Below are positions 32,119-40,473 of a DNA stretch of 64,000 nucleotides, one piece after another. Position numbers and translations under genes: made by a program. How positions within the stretch are numbered: the stretch's first letter is position 1; every line of letters begins with the position of its first letter. Source of the stretch: Nocardioides glacieisoli (GTDB lineage Bacteria; Actinomycetota; Actinomycetes; Propionibacteriales; Nocardioidaceae); assembly GCF_004137245.1 (NCBI RefSeq), contig NZ_SDWS01000002.1:1-64000 (forward strand). Reading direction: 5' to 3'. The notes beneath the pieces were generated by a model. The model was not told the DNA's origin and ran no database searches. It saw only the letters and a program-made list of their open reading frames with translations.

Positions 32119-33027
32119 ATGAGCGCAGACCAGAGCCGCCAGGACCCCACCGAGCTGCACGAGCAGCCCGACACCGAGGGCGAGGAGCTCCCGAAGCCTG
32201 GCGACGAGTCGTCAGTGACGGGCGAGATGGACGCGGAGCCCGACCACGGCGAGGAGACGTACGTCGGCCACGACCGCCTGCGCGACCAGGTCGCGGTCAT
32301 CACCGGAGGCGACTCCGGGATCGGCCGGGCCGTCGCCCTCGCCTTCGCGCGCGAGGGCGCCGACGTGGTCATCGCCTACCTCGAGGGGGAGGACGAGGAC
32401 GCGAGGATGACCGCGCGCATCGTCGAGGACGCCGGGCGGCGCGCGGTGCTCGTGCCGACCGACCTCGTGCAGGAGGAGGCCTGCCAGGCACTGGTCGACC
32501 GGGCGGTGCAGGAGCTCGGCCGCATCGACATCCTCGTCAACAACGCGGCCTACCAGATGGCGCAGCCCGGGGGTCTCGCCGACATCACCACCGAGCAGCT
32601 CGACCGGGTGATGCGCACCAACATCTACGCGATGTTCTGGCTGTGCAGGATGGCGCTGCCGCACATGAGGCCGGGATCGACGATCATCAACACCTCGTCG
32701 ATCCAGTCGTCGCAGCCCTCGCCCGCCCTGCTCGACTACGCCACGACCAAGGCCGGCATCGTGAACTTCACGCGAGGCCTGGCCCGCGCGGTCGCCGAGA
32801 AGGGCATCCGGGTCAACTCCGTGGCACCCGGCCCCATCTGGACGCCGCTGATCCCGGCCACGATGCCGGACGACAAGGTCGCGTCCTTCGGCGAGGACAC
32901 CCCGCTGGGCCGCGCCGGGCAGCCGGCCGAGGTCGCGACGGCGTTCGTCTACCTCGCCTCGCCCGAGTCCAGCTACATCACCGGCGAGGTCCTCGCCGTC
33001 ACGGGCGGCAACCCGGTCACCATGTGA
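32119..33027 (+). CDS. Short-chain dehydrogenase/reductase with acidic N-terminal extension (YghA/GSP39 type)
   Basis: The 302-residue SDR has an acidic, hydrophilic N-terminal extension (1-50), a Rossmann start VITGGDSGIGRAVALAFAREGA (about 58-79), the NNAA motif (about 145) and the catalytic Y-x3-K as YATTK (about 212), with the upstream Ser in TSS. The extension marks the glucose 1-dehydrogenase-like YghA and general-stress-protein-39 group, thought to act on aldehydes or sugars during stress. The ATG follows GGAGG with 7 nt spacing. A GGGTAC box at 32078-32083 is a weak hint of stress-sigma control. It is convergent with the NAD-binding protein gene. Confidence 0.9.
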   Translation: MSADQSRQDPTELHEQPDTEGEELPKPGDESSVTGEMDAEPDHGEETYVGHDRLRDQVAVITGGDSGIGRAVALAFAREGADVVIAYLEGEDEDARMTARIVEDAGRRAVLVPTDLVQEEACQALVDRAVQELGRIDILVNNAAYQMAQPGGLADITTEQLDRVMRTNIYAMFWLCRMALPHMRPGSTIINTSSIQSSQPSPALLDYATTKAGIVNFTRGLARAVAEKGIRVNSVAPGPIWTPLIPATMPDDKVASFGEDTPLGRAGQPAEVATAFVYLASPESSYITGEVLAVTGGNPVTM

Positions 33028-33032
33028 GGCGG

Positions 33033-33839
33033 TCACACCCGGGCGTAGCCCTCGCGATAGCTGGCGTACGTCGGCGCCCAGCCCGTCGCGCGGAGCCTCG
33101 CGTTGGAGAGCCGCTTGCCGTGCCCCTGCTGCGGGTCGGCGGTCGGGGGAGCGGGTGCGCCCAGCCTCTCGGCGAGGTACGCCGCCACGTCCCCGAGCTG
33201 CGCGGGCTCGTCGTCGGTGCCGAGGTAGAGGCCGGCCGGCGATGCGTCCATCGTCAGCAGGTGCACGACCGCGACAACCGCGTCCTCCCGGTGGATCCGG
33301 TTGGTCCACCGGTGGGGGTCGTCGATCCGGCCGTCGCGGACCTGGTCGAGCAGCCGCGTGCTCGAGCCGCCGTACAACCCCGAGAGGCGGAGCACGGTGC
33401 CGTGCGGGATCCGCTCGTGGAACGCCTCCTCCGCAGCGACGAGCTGACGGCCAGGGCCGTCGCTCGGGGCAGCAGCAACAGACTCGTCGTCCAGCGGAGG
33501 CTGGTCGCCGCTCGGCATGACGGCGGTCGACGAGACCAGCACGGCGCGCTCGGGCGGCACCTCCAGGGCGTCGAGCGCCCTCGCCATCCCGTCGACGTAT
33601 GTCGCCCGGTAGGCCTCCTCGGTGCGCGGCCGCGCAGTGAGCGCGACGACCACGAAGCGCGGGCGCACGCCCGAGAGGTCGGGTGACTCACTGGTCAGGT
33701 CGACCGATCGGCCGACGAGGGGAGCCGGCACAAGCGAGGCGTTGCGCCGCAGCGCCAGGACGGACTGGCCGAGCGGGGCCAGTCGCAGCCCGACGGCCGC
33801 GCCGAGGTCGCCGGCACCGATCAGCAGGACGTCAGCCAT
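33033..33839 (-). CDS. NAD(P)-binding epimerase-like protein
   Basis: The 268-residue protein starts VLLIGAGDLGAAVGLRL (about 4-20), an N-terminal Rossmann motif, and has the SSTAVMP strand-turn seen in extended SDR/epimerases, but the Y-x3-K catalytic pair is not obvious. It may bind NAD(P) without classic epimerase activity. It is the last gene of a coupled three-gene run: its start overlaps the PfkB gene by 8 bp, which in turn overlaps the hydrolase by 4 bp. A shared nucleoside- or sugar-related function is inference from this arrangement. Confidence 0.75.
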   Translation of the reverse strand: MADVLLIGAGDLGAAVGLRLAPLGQSVLALRRNASLVPAPLVGRSVDLTSESPDLSGVRPRFVVVALTARPRTEEAYRATYVDGMARALDALEVPPERAVLVSSTAVMPSGDQPPLDDESVAAAPSDGPGRQLVAAEEAFHERIPHGTVLRLSGLYGGSSTRLLDQVRDGRIDDPHRWTNRIHREDAVVAVVHLLTMDASPAGLYLGTDDEPAQLGDVAAYLAERLGAPAPPTADPQQGHGKRLSNARLRATGWAPTYASYREGYARV

Positions 33840-34773
33840 GGTTCGCCAGGAACTCGTCGACCTCTGCGGCCTTCGGCGCCGACTGCGGGCCGCGCCGCGT
33901 CACCTTGATCGCGGCCGCAGCATTGGCCCGCCGACAGCCCTCGACCCAGGGCGTACCGGCCGCCACCTCCGCCAGCAGCGCGCCGGTGTGGGTGTCGCCG
34001 GCGCCGTTGGTGTCGACCGGCGTCTGCGGAAACCCGGGGACGTACGTCGTCTCGCCACCGACGTGCACCGCGCAGCCCTCCGGCCCGTCGCGCACGATCG
34101 CGACCGCGTCGCCGCGCAGCAGGGGAGCGACCGCGGTGGTGAGCTCGGCGAGGTCGGTGGGCGGCTCCTGGCCGACGGCGCGGAGCAGCTCCTCGGCCTC
34201 CTCGGCGTTGCTCGACCAGACGTCGGTCAGCTCGAGCATCGCGGCGCGCACGTGCTTGCTGAGGGTGGCGAAGGCCGCGCCGGGGTCGAGCACGAGGACC
34301 ACCTCCGGGTCCAGGGTCGGCAGCCACGCGAGAAGCGGCTCGCCGGTGGACTCGAGGGCGAACGAGAAGCCGGTCACGCAGACCAGGTCGCCCGGCCGTG
34401 GCTCGGACGTCGCCAGCGACGATACGGAGATCTGGCGCTCGGCGCCGAGGGTGGTGACGAACGTGCGCTCGGCGCTCGGCTCGACCATCACCACGCAGAT
34501 GCCGGTGTCGCGGTCGGCGACCGGGGGAGCGGAGGCGGCGATGCCCTCTATCTCCAGCGCCGCGCGGATGAGGTCGCCATGGGGTCCGGTGCCGATCGCG
34601 CCGGCCTGCACGCACTCGGCTCCGAAGCGGGCGGCGGCGACGAGCACGGTCACCGCGCCGCCGGCGTAGTCGGTCGCCGAGGAGGCCATCACGTTCTGGC
34701 CCCGCGCGGGCAGGTCGGGCACCTCGACGACGACGTCGACCAGCGCCTGGCCGGTGTGGATGACCCGGCTCAT
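33832..34773 (-). CDS. PfkB-family carbohydrate or nucleoside kinase
   Basis: The 313-residue ribokinase-fold kinase has the PfkB C-terminal signature DTNGAGDTHTGALLAEVAAG (about 262-281), with the catalytic base D in GAGD, and an N-terminal TDYAGGAVTVLVAAARFGA block. It should phosphorylate a sugar or nucleoside using ATP; which one is not clear. It lies second in a translationally coupled run, after a cysteine hydrolase and before a Rossmann-fold protein. GTG or ATG alternatives are not needed, because the ATG at 34773 overlaps the hydrolase stop (ATGA). Confidence 0.9.
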   Translation of the reverse strand: MSRVIHTGQALVDVVVEVPDLPARGQNVMASSATDYAGGAVTVLVAAARFGAECVQAGAIGTGPHGDLIRAALEIEGIAASAPPVADRDTGICVVMVEPSAERTFVTTLGAERQISVSSLATSEPRPGDLVCVTGFSFALESTGEPLLAWLPTLDPEVVLVLDPGAAFATLSKHVRAAMLELTDVWSSNAEEAEELLRAVGQEPPTDLAELTTAVAPLLRGDAVAIVRDGPEGCAVHVGGETTYVPGFPQTPVDTNGAGDTHTGALLAEVAAGTPWVEGCRRANAAAAIKVTRRGPQSAPKAAEVDEFLANHG

Positions 34774-35312
34774 GCCAGCACGTCAGCCGCGGTGGCGAGG
34801 GTGATCTGCGGCGGGTAGAGCGCCATCACGTCGAGTGCCGACCGGTGGTTCTCCGGGGTCGACCCGGCACAGGCATCGGTGACGACCGTGATCGTCGCGC
34901 CCGCGTCGGCGGCGGCCAGCGCGGTGGAGACGACGCAGCAGTCGGTCGAGACGCCTGCCAGCACGAGGTGCGGCGTCGGGCCGGTGATCGCCTCGAGGGC
35001 CGGCCCCCACTTGCCGAAGGTCGGCACCGAGACGACGTGGCTCCCGACCCCGTCCATCTCGGGGACCAGCGACAGCAGCGGGTCGCCCTCGGCGACGGCG
35101 GCGAAGGGCCAGGCTTCCATGTAGGCAGCCCAGCTGCCCCGCGGGTCGGGCGCGGGCACCCAGCGCGTGACGACGGTGCGGTCGCCGGCTGCGGACGCGA
35201 GTCGGCGTACGGGCTCGACGATGTCCGGGAACATGGGCGAGCCCCACTGGCTGTCGGGCGAGGCGAAGATCCGCTGCGGGTCGATGACGACCAGCCAGGC
35301 GTCGGGGTGCAT
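34770..35312 (-). CDS. Isochorismatase-family cysteine hydrolase
   Basis: The 180-residue enzyme carries the D11-K101-C126 triad of the isochorismatase/nicotinamidase superfamily: D11 in VVIDPQRIF, K101 in PTFGKWG and C126 in GVSTDCCVVST. It should hydrolyse an amide or vinyl ether; nicotinamidase metal ligands are not obvious, so the substrate is open. It is the first gene of the coupled run with PfkB and the NAD-binding protein, and a promoter must lie within the 97 bp that separate it from the ABC transporter end, which also hold that operon's terminator. Confidence 0.88.
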   Translation of the reverse strand: MHPDAWLVVIDPQRIFASPDSQWGSPMFPDIVEPVRRLASAAGDRTVVTRWVPAPDPRGSWAAYMEAWPFAAVAEGDPLLSLVPEMDGVGSHVVSVPTFGKWGPALEAITGPTPHLVLAGVSTDCCVVSTALAAADAGATITVVTDACAGSTPENHRSALDVMALYPPQITLATAADVLA

Positions 35313-35351
35313 GCGACCACCTTGTCAGAGCCTCAAGTCCCGGACAGACGT

Positions 35352-35385
35352 CAGCGGCCACCGGTCCCCCGACCGGCAGCCGCTG
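35352..35385 (-). terminator. Strong hairpin terminator after ABC permease gene
   Basis: CAGCGGC (35352-35358) pairs with GCCGCTG, with an inner CCGGTC/GACCGG stem and a CCCC loop. It lies about 25 nt past the ABC permease stop on the minus strand. Confidence 0.75.
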
Positions 35386-35409
35386 AGTCGCACGAGAGAA
35401 GTAGGGGGA

Positions 35410-36222
35410 CTACTTCACCTCGGCACGCAGGACCGCGCGCAGCCCGAGGGCCAGCGGGATCCAGAGCCAGACGAGCGTCGTGACGCCGAGCTGCTGCCAG
35501 TACTCGGCGGTCATCGAGTTGTCGAAGAGCCGGGTGATCGCGAACTGCACGTCGACCCACGGCTGCAGGTCGCGGAACCACTCCTGGAAGGCCGCGAGGG
35601 TGCCGAAGGCGACGGGCAGGACGAAGGAGTAGACGAAGTAGCCGACGATCGCCGCGGCCGAGCTGCGGAACAGCACGCCGAGCATGAAGCCCATCAGCAT
35701 CCCGAGCACGTTGGCCAGGACGATGTTGCCGAACTGCGACAGCGTGATGTCCCAGGTCGCGTCCAGCCTGGTGATCGCGGAGCCGAGGAGGTTGCCGAGC
35801 GCGCCGACCGCGAGGGCGACGAACATCGCGACCACGCCGACGAGCAGCGTGGCGACGACCTTGGCGGAGAGCACCCGGCCGCGCCACGGCACGAGCGTGT
35901 ACGTCGTCAGGCCGGTGCGCTGGCTGTACTCACCCGTCACCGACAGGATCGCGATGATCGGCAGGACCACCGACAGCGGCATCCCGATCGCGGTGGAGAA
36001 CGTGTTCTGGGTGATCGCCTCGTCCGGCGCCCAGATGATCACGGCGGCCGTGGCGAGCACGGAGATGATGCCGACGCTCGCCATCAGCCAGAAGCCGGCG
36101 CGGGTGTCGAACATCTTGCGCAGCTCGACCGTCGTCAGCCGGGTGGTGGGGATGGGGCGTACGACGCGGGCGGGCGTGGCCACCTCGGTCGTCGGACGCG
36201 GGAGGGCGGTTGCGGTGGTCAT
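35410..36222 (-). CDS. ABC-2 type transporter permease
   Basis: The 270-residue membrane protein has six hydrophobic helices with the ABC-2 pattern: a cytoplasmic N-terminus (TVELRKMFDTRAGFW before helix 1), then helices at about 46-68, 82-96 and 112-140, with the remaining three spread over about 160-265. It should be the membrane half of an exporter for which the ATPase is the upstream gene; the two overlap by 4 bp (ATGA), so they are coupled. The cargo (a lipid, peptide or drug) is unknown. The start at 36222 is set by that overlap. Confidence 0.9.
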   Translation of the reverse strand: MTTATALPRPTTEVATPARVVRPIPTTRLTTVELRKMFDTRAGFWLMASVGIISVLATAAVIIWAPDEAITQNTFSTAIGMPLSVVLPIIAILSVTGEYSQRTGLTTYTLVPWRGRVLSAKVVATLLVGVVAMFVALAVGALGNLLGSAITRLDATWDITLSQFGNIVLANVLGMLMGFMLGVLFRSSAAAIVGYFVYSFVLPVAFGTLAAFQEWFRDLQPWVDVQFAITRLFDNSMTAEYWQQLGVTTLVWLWIPLALGLRAVLRAEVK

Positions 36223-37124
36223 GCTGCTGCTCCTTCACGGGCTGTGTCGGCGGTGAGCTCGAGGAACATCTCCTCCAGGCCCGCGCCGTCGGCGGGGCGG
36301 AGCTCGCGCAGGACGACGCCTGCGCGGTGGGCGGTCTCGCCCACGAGCTCCGGTTCGGCGTCGACGCGCAGGCCGCCGTCGATCGGGGTGGTGACGACGG
36401 ACGCCTCGTGCAGGGCACGGGCGAGGCGATCCGTCTGGGCGGGGTCGGACGTACGCACGAGGGTGCCGGCCGCGGCGAGCAGCTCGGTCTTGCTGCCCTG
36501 GGCCACGATGCGGCCCTGGCCGATGACGACGATGTCGTCGGCGATGACCTCGATCTCGTGGAGCAGGTGCGAGGAGAGCAGCACGGTGCCACCGTCGTTG
36601 GCGAAGCCGCGCAGCAGGTCGCGCATCCAGCGGATGCCGGCCGGGTCGAGGCCGTTGGCCGGCTCGTCGAGGATGAGGACCTCCGGGTCGCCGATGAGGG
36701 CGGTGGCGATGCCGAGGCGCTGGCGCATCCCGAGGGAGTAGTCGCGCACCCGGCGGCCGGCCTCATCGTCGGTGAGGCCGACACGGGCGAGGGTCTCCGC
36801 GACCTGCGCCTTCGGCAGGCCCATCGTCTGCTGGGCGATCGTGAGGATCTCGCGGCCGGTGCGTCCGGCGTGCTGTGCCGACGCGTCCAGCAGGACGCCG
36901 ACCTCGAGGCCCGGGTTGACGAGCTCGCGGTAGTCGCGGCCGCCGATGGTGACGCGGCCGGAGCTGGCCCGGGTGAGGCCGACCATGACGCGCATGCTGG
37001 TGGACTTGCCGGCACCGTTGGGGCCGAGGAAGCCGGTGACCCGGCCCGTCGCGGCCGTGAAGGACACGTGGTCGACGGCCGTGAAGGGGCCGTAGTGCTT
37101 GGTGAGGGACTCGACGCTGATCAT
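36219..37124 (-). CDS. ABC transporter ATP-binding protein
   Basis: The 301-residue ATPase has Walker A GPNGAGKST (about 34-42), signature YSLGMRQRLG in place of the usual LSGGQ, Walker B VLILDEP and the switch histidine in SSHLLHE. The 'SLGMRQR' signature and the long C-terminal segment (about 220-301) mark the ABC-2 exporter class (CcmA/DrrA-like). It supplies energy to the permease encoded just downstream. GAGGGT lies 6 nt before the ATG, the leaderless pattern seen in the window. Cargo unknown. Confidence 0.93.
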   Translation of the reverse strand: MISVESLTKHYGPFTAVDHVSFTAATGRVTGFLGPNGAGKSTSMRVMVGLTRASSGRVTIGGRDYRELVNPGLEVGVLLDASAQHAGRTGREILTIAQQTMGLPKAQVAETLARVGLTDDEAGRRVRDYSLGMRQRLGIATALIGDPEVLILDEPANGLDPAGIRWMRDLLRGFANDGGTVLLSSHLLHEIEVIADDIVVIGQGRIVAQGSKTELLAAAGTLVRTSDPAQTDRLARALHEASVVTTPIDGGLRVDAEPELVGETAHRAGVVLRELRPADGAGLEEMFLELTADTAREGAAA

Positions 37125-37256
37125 GGGTCAACCCTCGCGGGGGCAGGTGCTCGCGCACATCGGGGAGAGTGCCGAGAAGCCCCCTGAGCTCGACCCTGAG
37201 AAGACCCCGGTGCCGGCCGTCCGGGCGGGGATGCGCGCGTGTTGGGGGCCACTTGG

Positions 37257-37262
37257 GACACT
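37257..37262 (+). promoter_or_regulatory. -10-like box GACACT, leaderless start
   Basis: GACACT ends 6 nt before the GTG at 37269, fixing the start of the membrane protein gene. Confidence 0.45.
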
Positions 37263-37268
37263 GGACCC

Positions 37269-38321
37269 GTGAGCCAGCCCACCGAGCAGCGTCCGCCCCA
37301 GGTCACCCTGGCGTCGGGCATCGTCATGTTCGCCTCGATCCTGGTGCTGCTCACCGCCTGGGAGAGTGTCTCCGCCCTCGGCTCGCTCGAGACCCAGGAC
37401 GCGATCCGGACCGCCCTGGCCGAGGCGCCGTTCACCTCGCTCGGCCTCGACGTGCAGTCCGCGACCGGCGTGCTGCGCGTGGTCATGATGGTCGCCGCCG
37501 CGTCGGCGTGCGCCACCGCGATCCTCGGGTGGTACGTCCGCAAGCCCGACCGCTCCGCGCGCCTCGCCCTGACGATCTTCGCCGTGCCGGTCTTCCTCAG
37601 CGGCATGACCGTCGGCGGTCTGGCCGGGTCCTTCGTCGCGGCCGGCGCGGCCATGCTCTGGCTGGCGCCCGGGCGCGAGTGGTTCGCCACGGGGAGGTGG
37701 ACGCCCCCGGCACCCCGACCGGAGCCGTCGGTCCGCGAATCCGCACTCCGTCGTACGCCGCCTCCCGCCTCGCCCCCGCCGCCGCAGGGGCCGGCCGGCC
37801 AACTGCCGCCGCCTCCGTCCGGGTCGGCGTACGGCTCCCCTCCCTCGCCCCCTCCCTCGTGGCAGCAGGCGCAGCACCAGCAGCTCCACGCCCGACCCGC
37901 CGCGATGGTCGCCGCGTTCGTCATCACCGTCGTGATGGCCGGCGGGCTGCTGACGATGTCGCTGCTGTGGGTGGCGGTCGCCGGACTGTCGCCGGACTTC
38001 CTCCGGAGCGTCCTCGAGGAGCAGCCCGAGCTGGTCGACCAGGGCCTCACCTTCGACCAGGTGCGCGACACCGTGCTGGCCTTCGCCGGCGCCTTCATCG
38101 TCTGGTGCGTCGTCGCGCTCGTCCTGGCCGGCTTCGCGATGGCCCGGCGCGACTGGGCGCGACGCGGACTGATGGTGATCGCCGCGTTCAGTGCCGTGGG
38201 CTGCATGTTCTTCGTGCTCGAGAGCCCCCTCGTCGTGTTCCCGGCGATGGCGGGCGTGGCGACTGTCATCTGCCTGCGGCGGGTAGAGGTACGCCGCTGG
38301 TTCGCGCTCGAGTCGCGCTGA
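37269..38321 (+). CDS. Integral membrane protein with Pro-rich linker
   Basis: The 350-residue protein has two blocks of hydrophobic helices (about 13-40, 70-90, 100-130 and 210-300) separated by a Pro/Gly/Ser-rich cytoplasmic-type linker (about 138-203) that contains PPPSGSAYGSPPSPPPSW. No enzyme motif is visible. It lies upstream of a second membrane protein with similar low-complexity segments, so the two may act together at the membrane, but no operon overlap exists (47 bp between). Function unknown. Confidence 0.75.
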   Translation: MSQPTEQRPPQVTLASGIVMFASILVLLTAWESVSALGSLETQDAIRTALAEAPFTSLGLDVQSATGVLRVVMMVAAASACATAILGWYVRKPDRSARLALTIFAVPVFLSGMTVGGLAGSFVAAGAAMLWLAPGREWFATGRWTPPAPRPEPSVRESALRRTPPPASPPPPQGPAGQLPPPPSGSAYGSPPSPPPSWQQAQHQQLHARPAAMVAAFVITVVMAGGLLTMSLLWVAVAGLSPDFLRSVLEEQPELVDQGLTFDQVRDTVLAFAGAFIVWCVVALVLAGFAMARRDWARRGLMVIAAFSAVGCMFFVLESPLVVFPAMAGVATVICLRRVEVRRWFALESR

Positions 38322-38368
38322 CGCCTCGTCTGCCGGGACCTGATTGCCCGGCGTGATGGAATATCGGC

Positions 38369-39253
38369 ATGAGTGATCCTCAGGAGCCCGGCCCGACGCA
38401 CACGCCCTACGGCCAGCCGTCGGGACAGCCCGACCCCTCGGGGCAGGACAGCCCCTACGGCCCGCCGCCGACGGGACAGCCCTATGGCCAGCAGCCGCAG
38501 TACGACCAGCAGTCGTACGGCCAGCAGCCGCAGTACGGGCAGCAGTACGGCCAGCCGCAGTACGGCCAGGCCTACGGCCCGAGCGGAGACCGCCGCCCCG
38601 GCACGGTCACCGCGGCCGCCTGGATCACGATCGTCTTCTCCGGCCTCGTCGCGGTCGGCTTCGGCCTGCTCGCCCTGGCGTTCGTCGTCGCGCGCGACGA
38701 GTTCGTCGACGGGTTCGACGAGGCCATGCGCGACTCCGGGACCGTGGATCCGGGCATCAGCGCCGAGTCGGCTGCCGGACTCGTCGTGGCCTTCCTCGGT
38801 GTCTTCGCCGTCTGGTCGCTGATCGCCATCGTGCTGGCCGTCTTCGTGCTCAGGCGCTCCAACGCGGCCCGGATCCTCCTCGTCATCTCGGCGTCGGTGA
38901 CGGCCCTGCTCTCACTGGTCCTGATCATGAGCGTCCTGTCGGCGCTGCCGCTCATCGCCGCGGTCGCGGTGATCGTGCTGCTGTTCTCCGGCGGTGCGGG
39001 CGACTGGTTCAAGCGCCTGCCCGCCAACGCCGGCGGCTACGGCGGCTACCCGGGCGACGCCTACGGCGCCCCGCAGGCCGGTCCCTACGGCCACTCCTCG
39101 CCCCAGCAGTCGTCGCCCTACGGCAACCCCTACGGCTCGGAGCAGGGGGCGGACTCGGCTCCGCAGTATCCGCCGCCGAGCGAGAACCCCTACGGCCAGC
39201 CGCCCGCCCAGGGCGAGGCGGACCACCCGCCGAAGGACTACCCGGGTCGTTAG
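38369..39253 (+). CDS. Membrane protein flanked by Tyr/Gly/Gln/Pro-rich tails
   Basis: The 294-residue protein has a low-complexity N-terminal tail (about 1-75) with repeated PYGQ and QYGQ units, a core of four hydrophobic helices (about 80-105, 130-155, 160-180 and 182-200) and a C-terminal tail with similar PYG repeats. Such tails occur on actinobacterial membrane proteins that form assemblies or condensates, but the link here is inference. Its stop overlaps the convergent aminotransferase by 4 bp. The start at 38369 gives the first SDPQEPGP residues; -10 spacing is not clear. Confidence 0.75.
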   Translation: MSDPQEPGPTHTPYGQPSGQPDPSGQDSPYGPPPTGQPYGQQPQYDQQSYGQQPQYGQQYGQPQYGQAYGPSGDRRPGTVTAAAWITIVFSGLVAVGFGLLALAFVVARDEFVDGFDEAMRDSGTVDPGISAESAAGLVVAFLGVFAVWSLIAIVLAVFVLRRSNAARILLVISASVTALLSLVLIMSVLSALPLIAAVAVIVLLFSGGAGDWFKRLPANAGGYGGYPGDAYGAPQAGPYGHSSPQQSSPYGNPYGSEQGADSAPQYPPPSENPYGQPPAQGEADHPPKDYPGR

Positions 39254-40434
39254 GCCGTGAGGTCGGCTGCGGCGAGACGGCGTACGCCCTCCGCGATGAC
39301 GTCGGGCTGCTTGCAGAAGGCCCACCGCACCAGCTGGCGCCCGGCCTCGGCGTCGTCGTAGAACCCCTGCGTCGGGATCGCGACGACGCCGGCGCGTTCG
39401 GGGAGCGCCAGGCACAGCTCGCGGCCGTCGGCCCAGCCGAGGTGCGAGACGTCGGTGGTCGCGAAGTAGGTGCCCTCCGGCACGCGGGGCTCGAGACCGG
39501 CCGCGACGAGCCCCTCACACAGCAGGTCCCGCCGGGACTGGAGGTCGCGGGCCAGCTCGCCGGGCCAGTCGGGCTCGTGGTCGAGGGCGTGCGCCACTGC
39601 GGGCTGCAGCGGTGACCCGGACGTGAAGGTCAGCCACTGCTTGGCGGCCAGCACGGCCTGCACGAGGGGTGCCGGGCCGGTGGCCCAGCCGACCTTCCAA
39701 CCGGTGAAGGAGTACGACTTGCCCGCGCTGGACAGCGTCAGCGTGCGCTCCCACATGCCTGGGAGGGTCGCGATCGGCACGTGCGTGCGACCGTCGAAGA
39801 CCAGGTGCTCGTAGACCTCGTCGGTCACCACCAGGACGTCGTGCTCGATGGCGAGGTCCGCGACGACCTGCAGCTCCTCACGGGTCAGCACCGTGCCCGT
39901 CGGGTTGTGCGGCGTGTTGAGCAGGACCAGCTTGGTGCGGTCGGTGATGGCGGCCCGGAGGTCGTCGGGGTCGGGGCGGAAGTGTGGCGCGCGCAGCGTG
40001 ACGGGCCGGCGCCGGGCGCCGCACATGTCGAGCATGGCGACGTACGAGTCGTAGTAGGGCTCCAGCACGACGACCTCGTCGCCCGGGTCGACGAGGCCGA
40101 GGAGGGCGGCGGCGACGGCCTCGGTGCACCCCGTGGTGACGACGACCTCTCGGTCGGGGTCGACCTCGAGGCCGTAGTGGCGCTGCTGGTGTCGCGCGAT
40201 CGCCTGACGCAGGGCCGGGATGCCGATGCCGGGTGCGTACTGGTTGGCGCCCGACTCCAGCGCTGCCCGGGCGGCCCGAACCACCGAGGCCGGCCCGTCG
40301 ACGTCGGGGAAGCCCTGCCCCAGGTTGAGCGCGCCGGTCCGCAGCGCCAGCGCCGACATCTCGCTGAAGACGGTGGGCGGGATGTGGGCCAGGCGGGTCG
40401 CCAGGGGCCTGCTGGACTGATCGGCGGTGGGCAC
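39250..40434 (-). CDS. Class I/II PLP-dependent aminotransferase
   Basis: The 394-residue enzyme is a fold-type I aminotransferase. The PLP lysine is K in SSAGKSYSFTGWKVGW (about 238), the substrate-binding NxHNP block is LLNTPHNPTGT, and the N-terminal GALNLGQGFPD is typical of the class that includes N-succinyl-diaminopimelate and kynurenine/methionine aminotransferases. The exact substrate is not decided; DapC-like or methionine salvage are possible. GTG 40434 has TAGCGT 6 nt before it. It is divergent from pyrE, with 39 bp between the starts. Confidence 0.9.
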   Translation of the reverse strand: MPTADQSSRPLATRLAHIPPTVFSEMSALALRTGALNLGQGFPDVDGPASVVRAARAALESGANQYAPGIGIPALRQAIARHQQRHYGLEVDPDREVVVTTGCTEAVAAALLGLVDPGDEVVVLEPYYDSYVAMLDMCGARRRPVTLRAPHFRPDPDDLRAAITDRTKLVLLNTPHNPTGTVLTREELQVVADLAIEHDVLVVTDEVYEHLVFDGRTHVPIATLPGMWERTLTLSSAGKSYSFTGWKVGWATGPAPLVQAVLAAKQWLTFTSGSPLQPAVAHALDHEPDWPGELARDLQSRRDLLCEGLVAAGLEPRVPEGTYFATTDVSHLGWADGRELCLALPERAGVVAIPTQGFYDDAEAGRQLVRWAFCKQPDVIAEGVRRLAAADLTA

Positions 40435-40440
40435 GCGACC

Positions 40441-40446
40441 ACGCTA
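40441..40446 (-). promoter_or_regulatory. -10-like box TAGCGT, leaderless start (aminotransferase)
   Basis: TAGCGT on the minus strand ends 6 nt before the GTG at 40434. Confidence 0.55.
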
Positions 40447-40460
40447 CCCATCCGCCTCAC

Positions 40461-40466
40461 TAAGGT
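40461..40466 (+). promoter_or_regulatory. -10-like box TAAGGT, leaderless start (pyrE)
   Basis: TAAGGT ends 7 nt before the GTG at 40474, back to back with the box for the divergent aminotransferase. Confidence 0.55.
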
Positions 40467-40473
40467 CGGACCC

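Noticed and set aside
33033-33839. Classic NAD-dependent sugar epimerase call
   Set aside because: The Rossmann start is present, but the Y-x3-K catalytic pair was not found, so only NAD(P)-binding is claimed.
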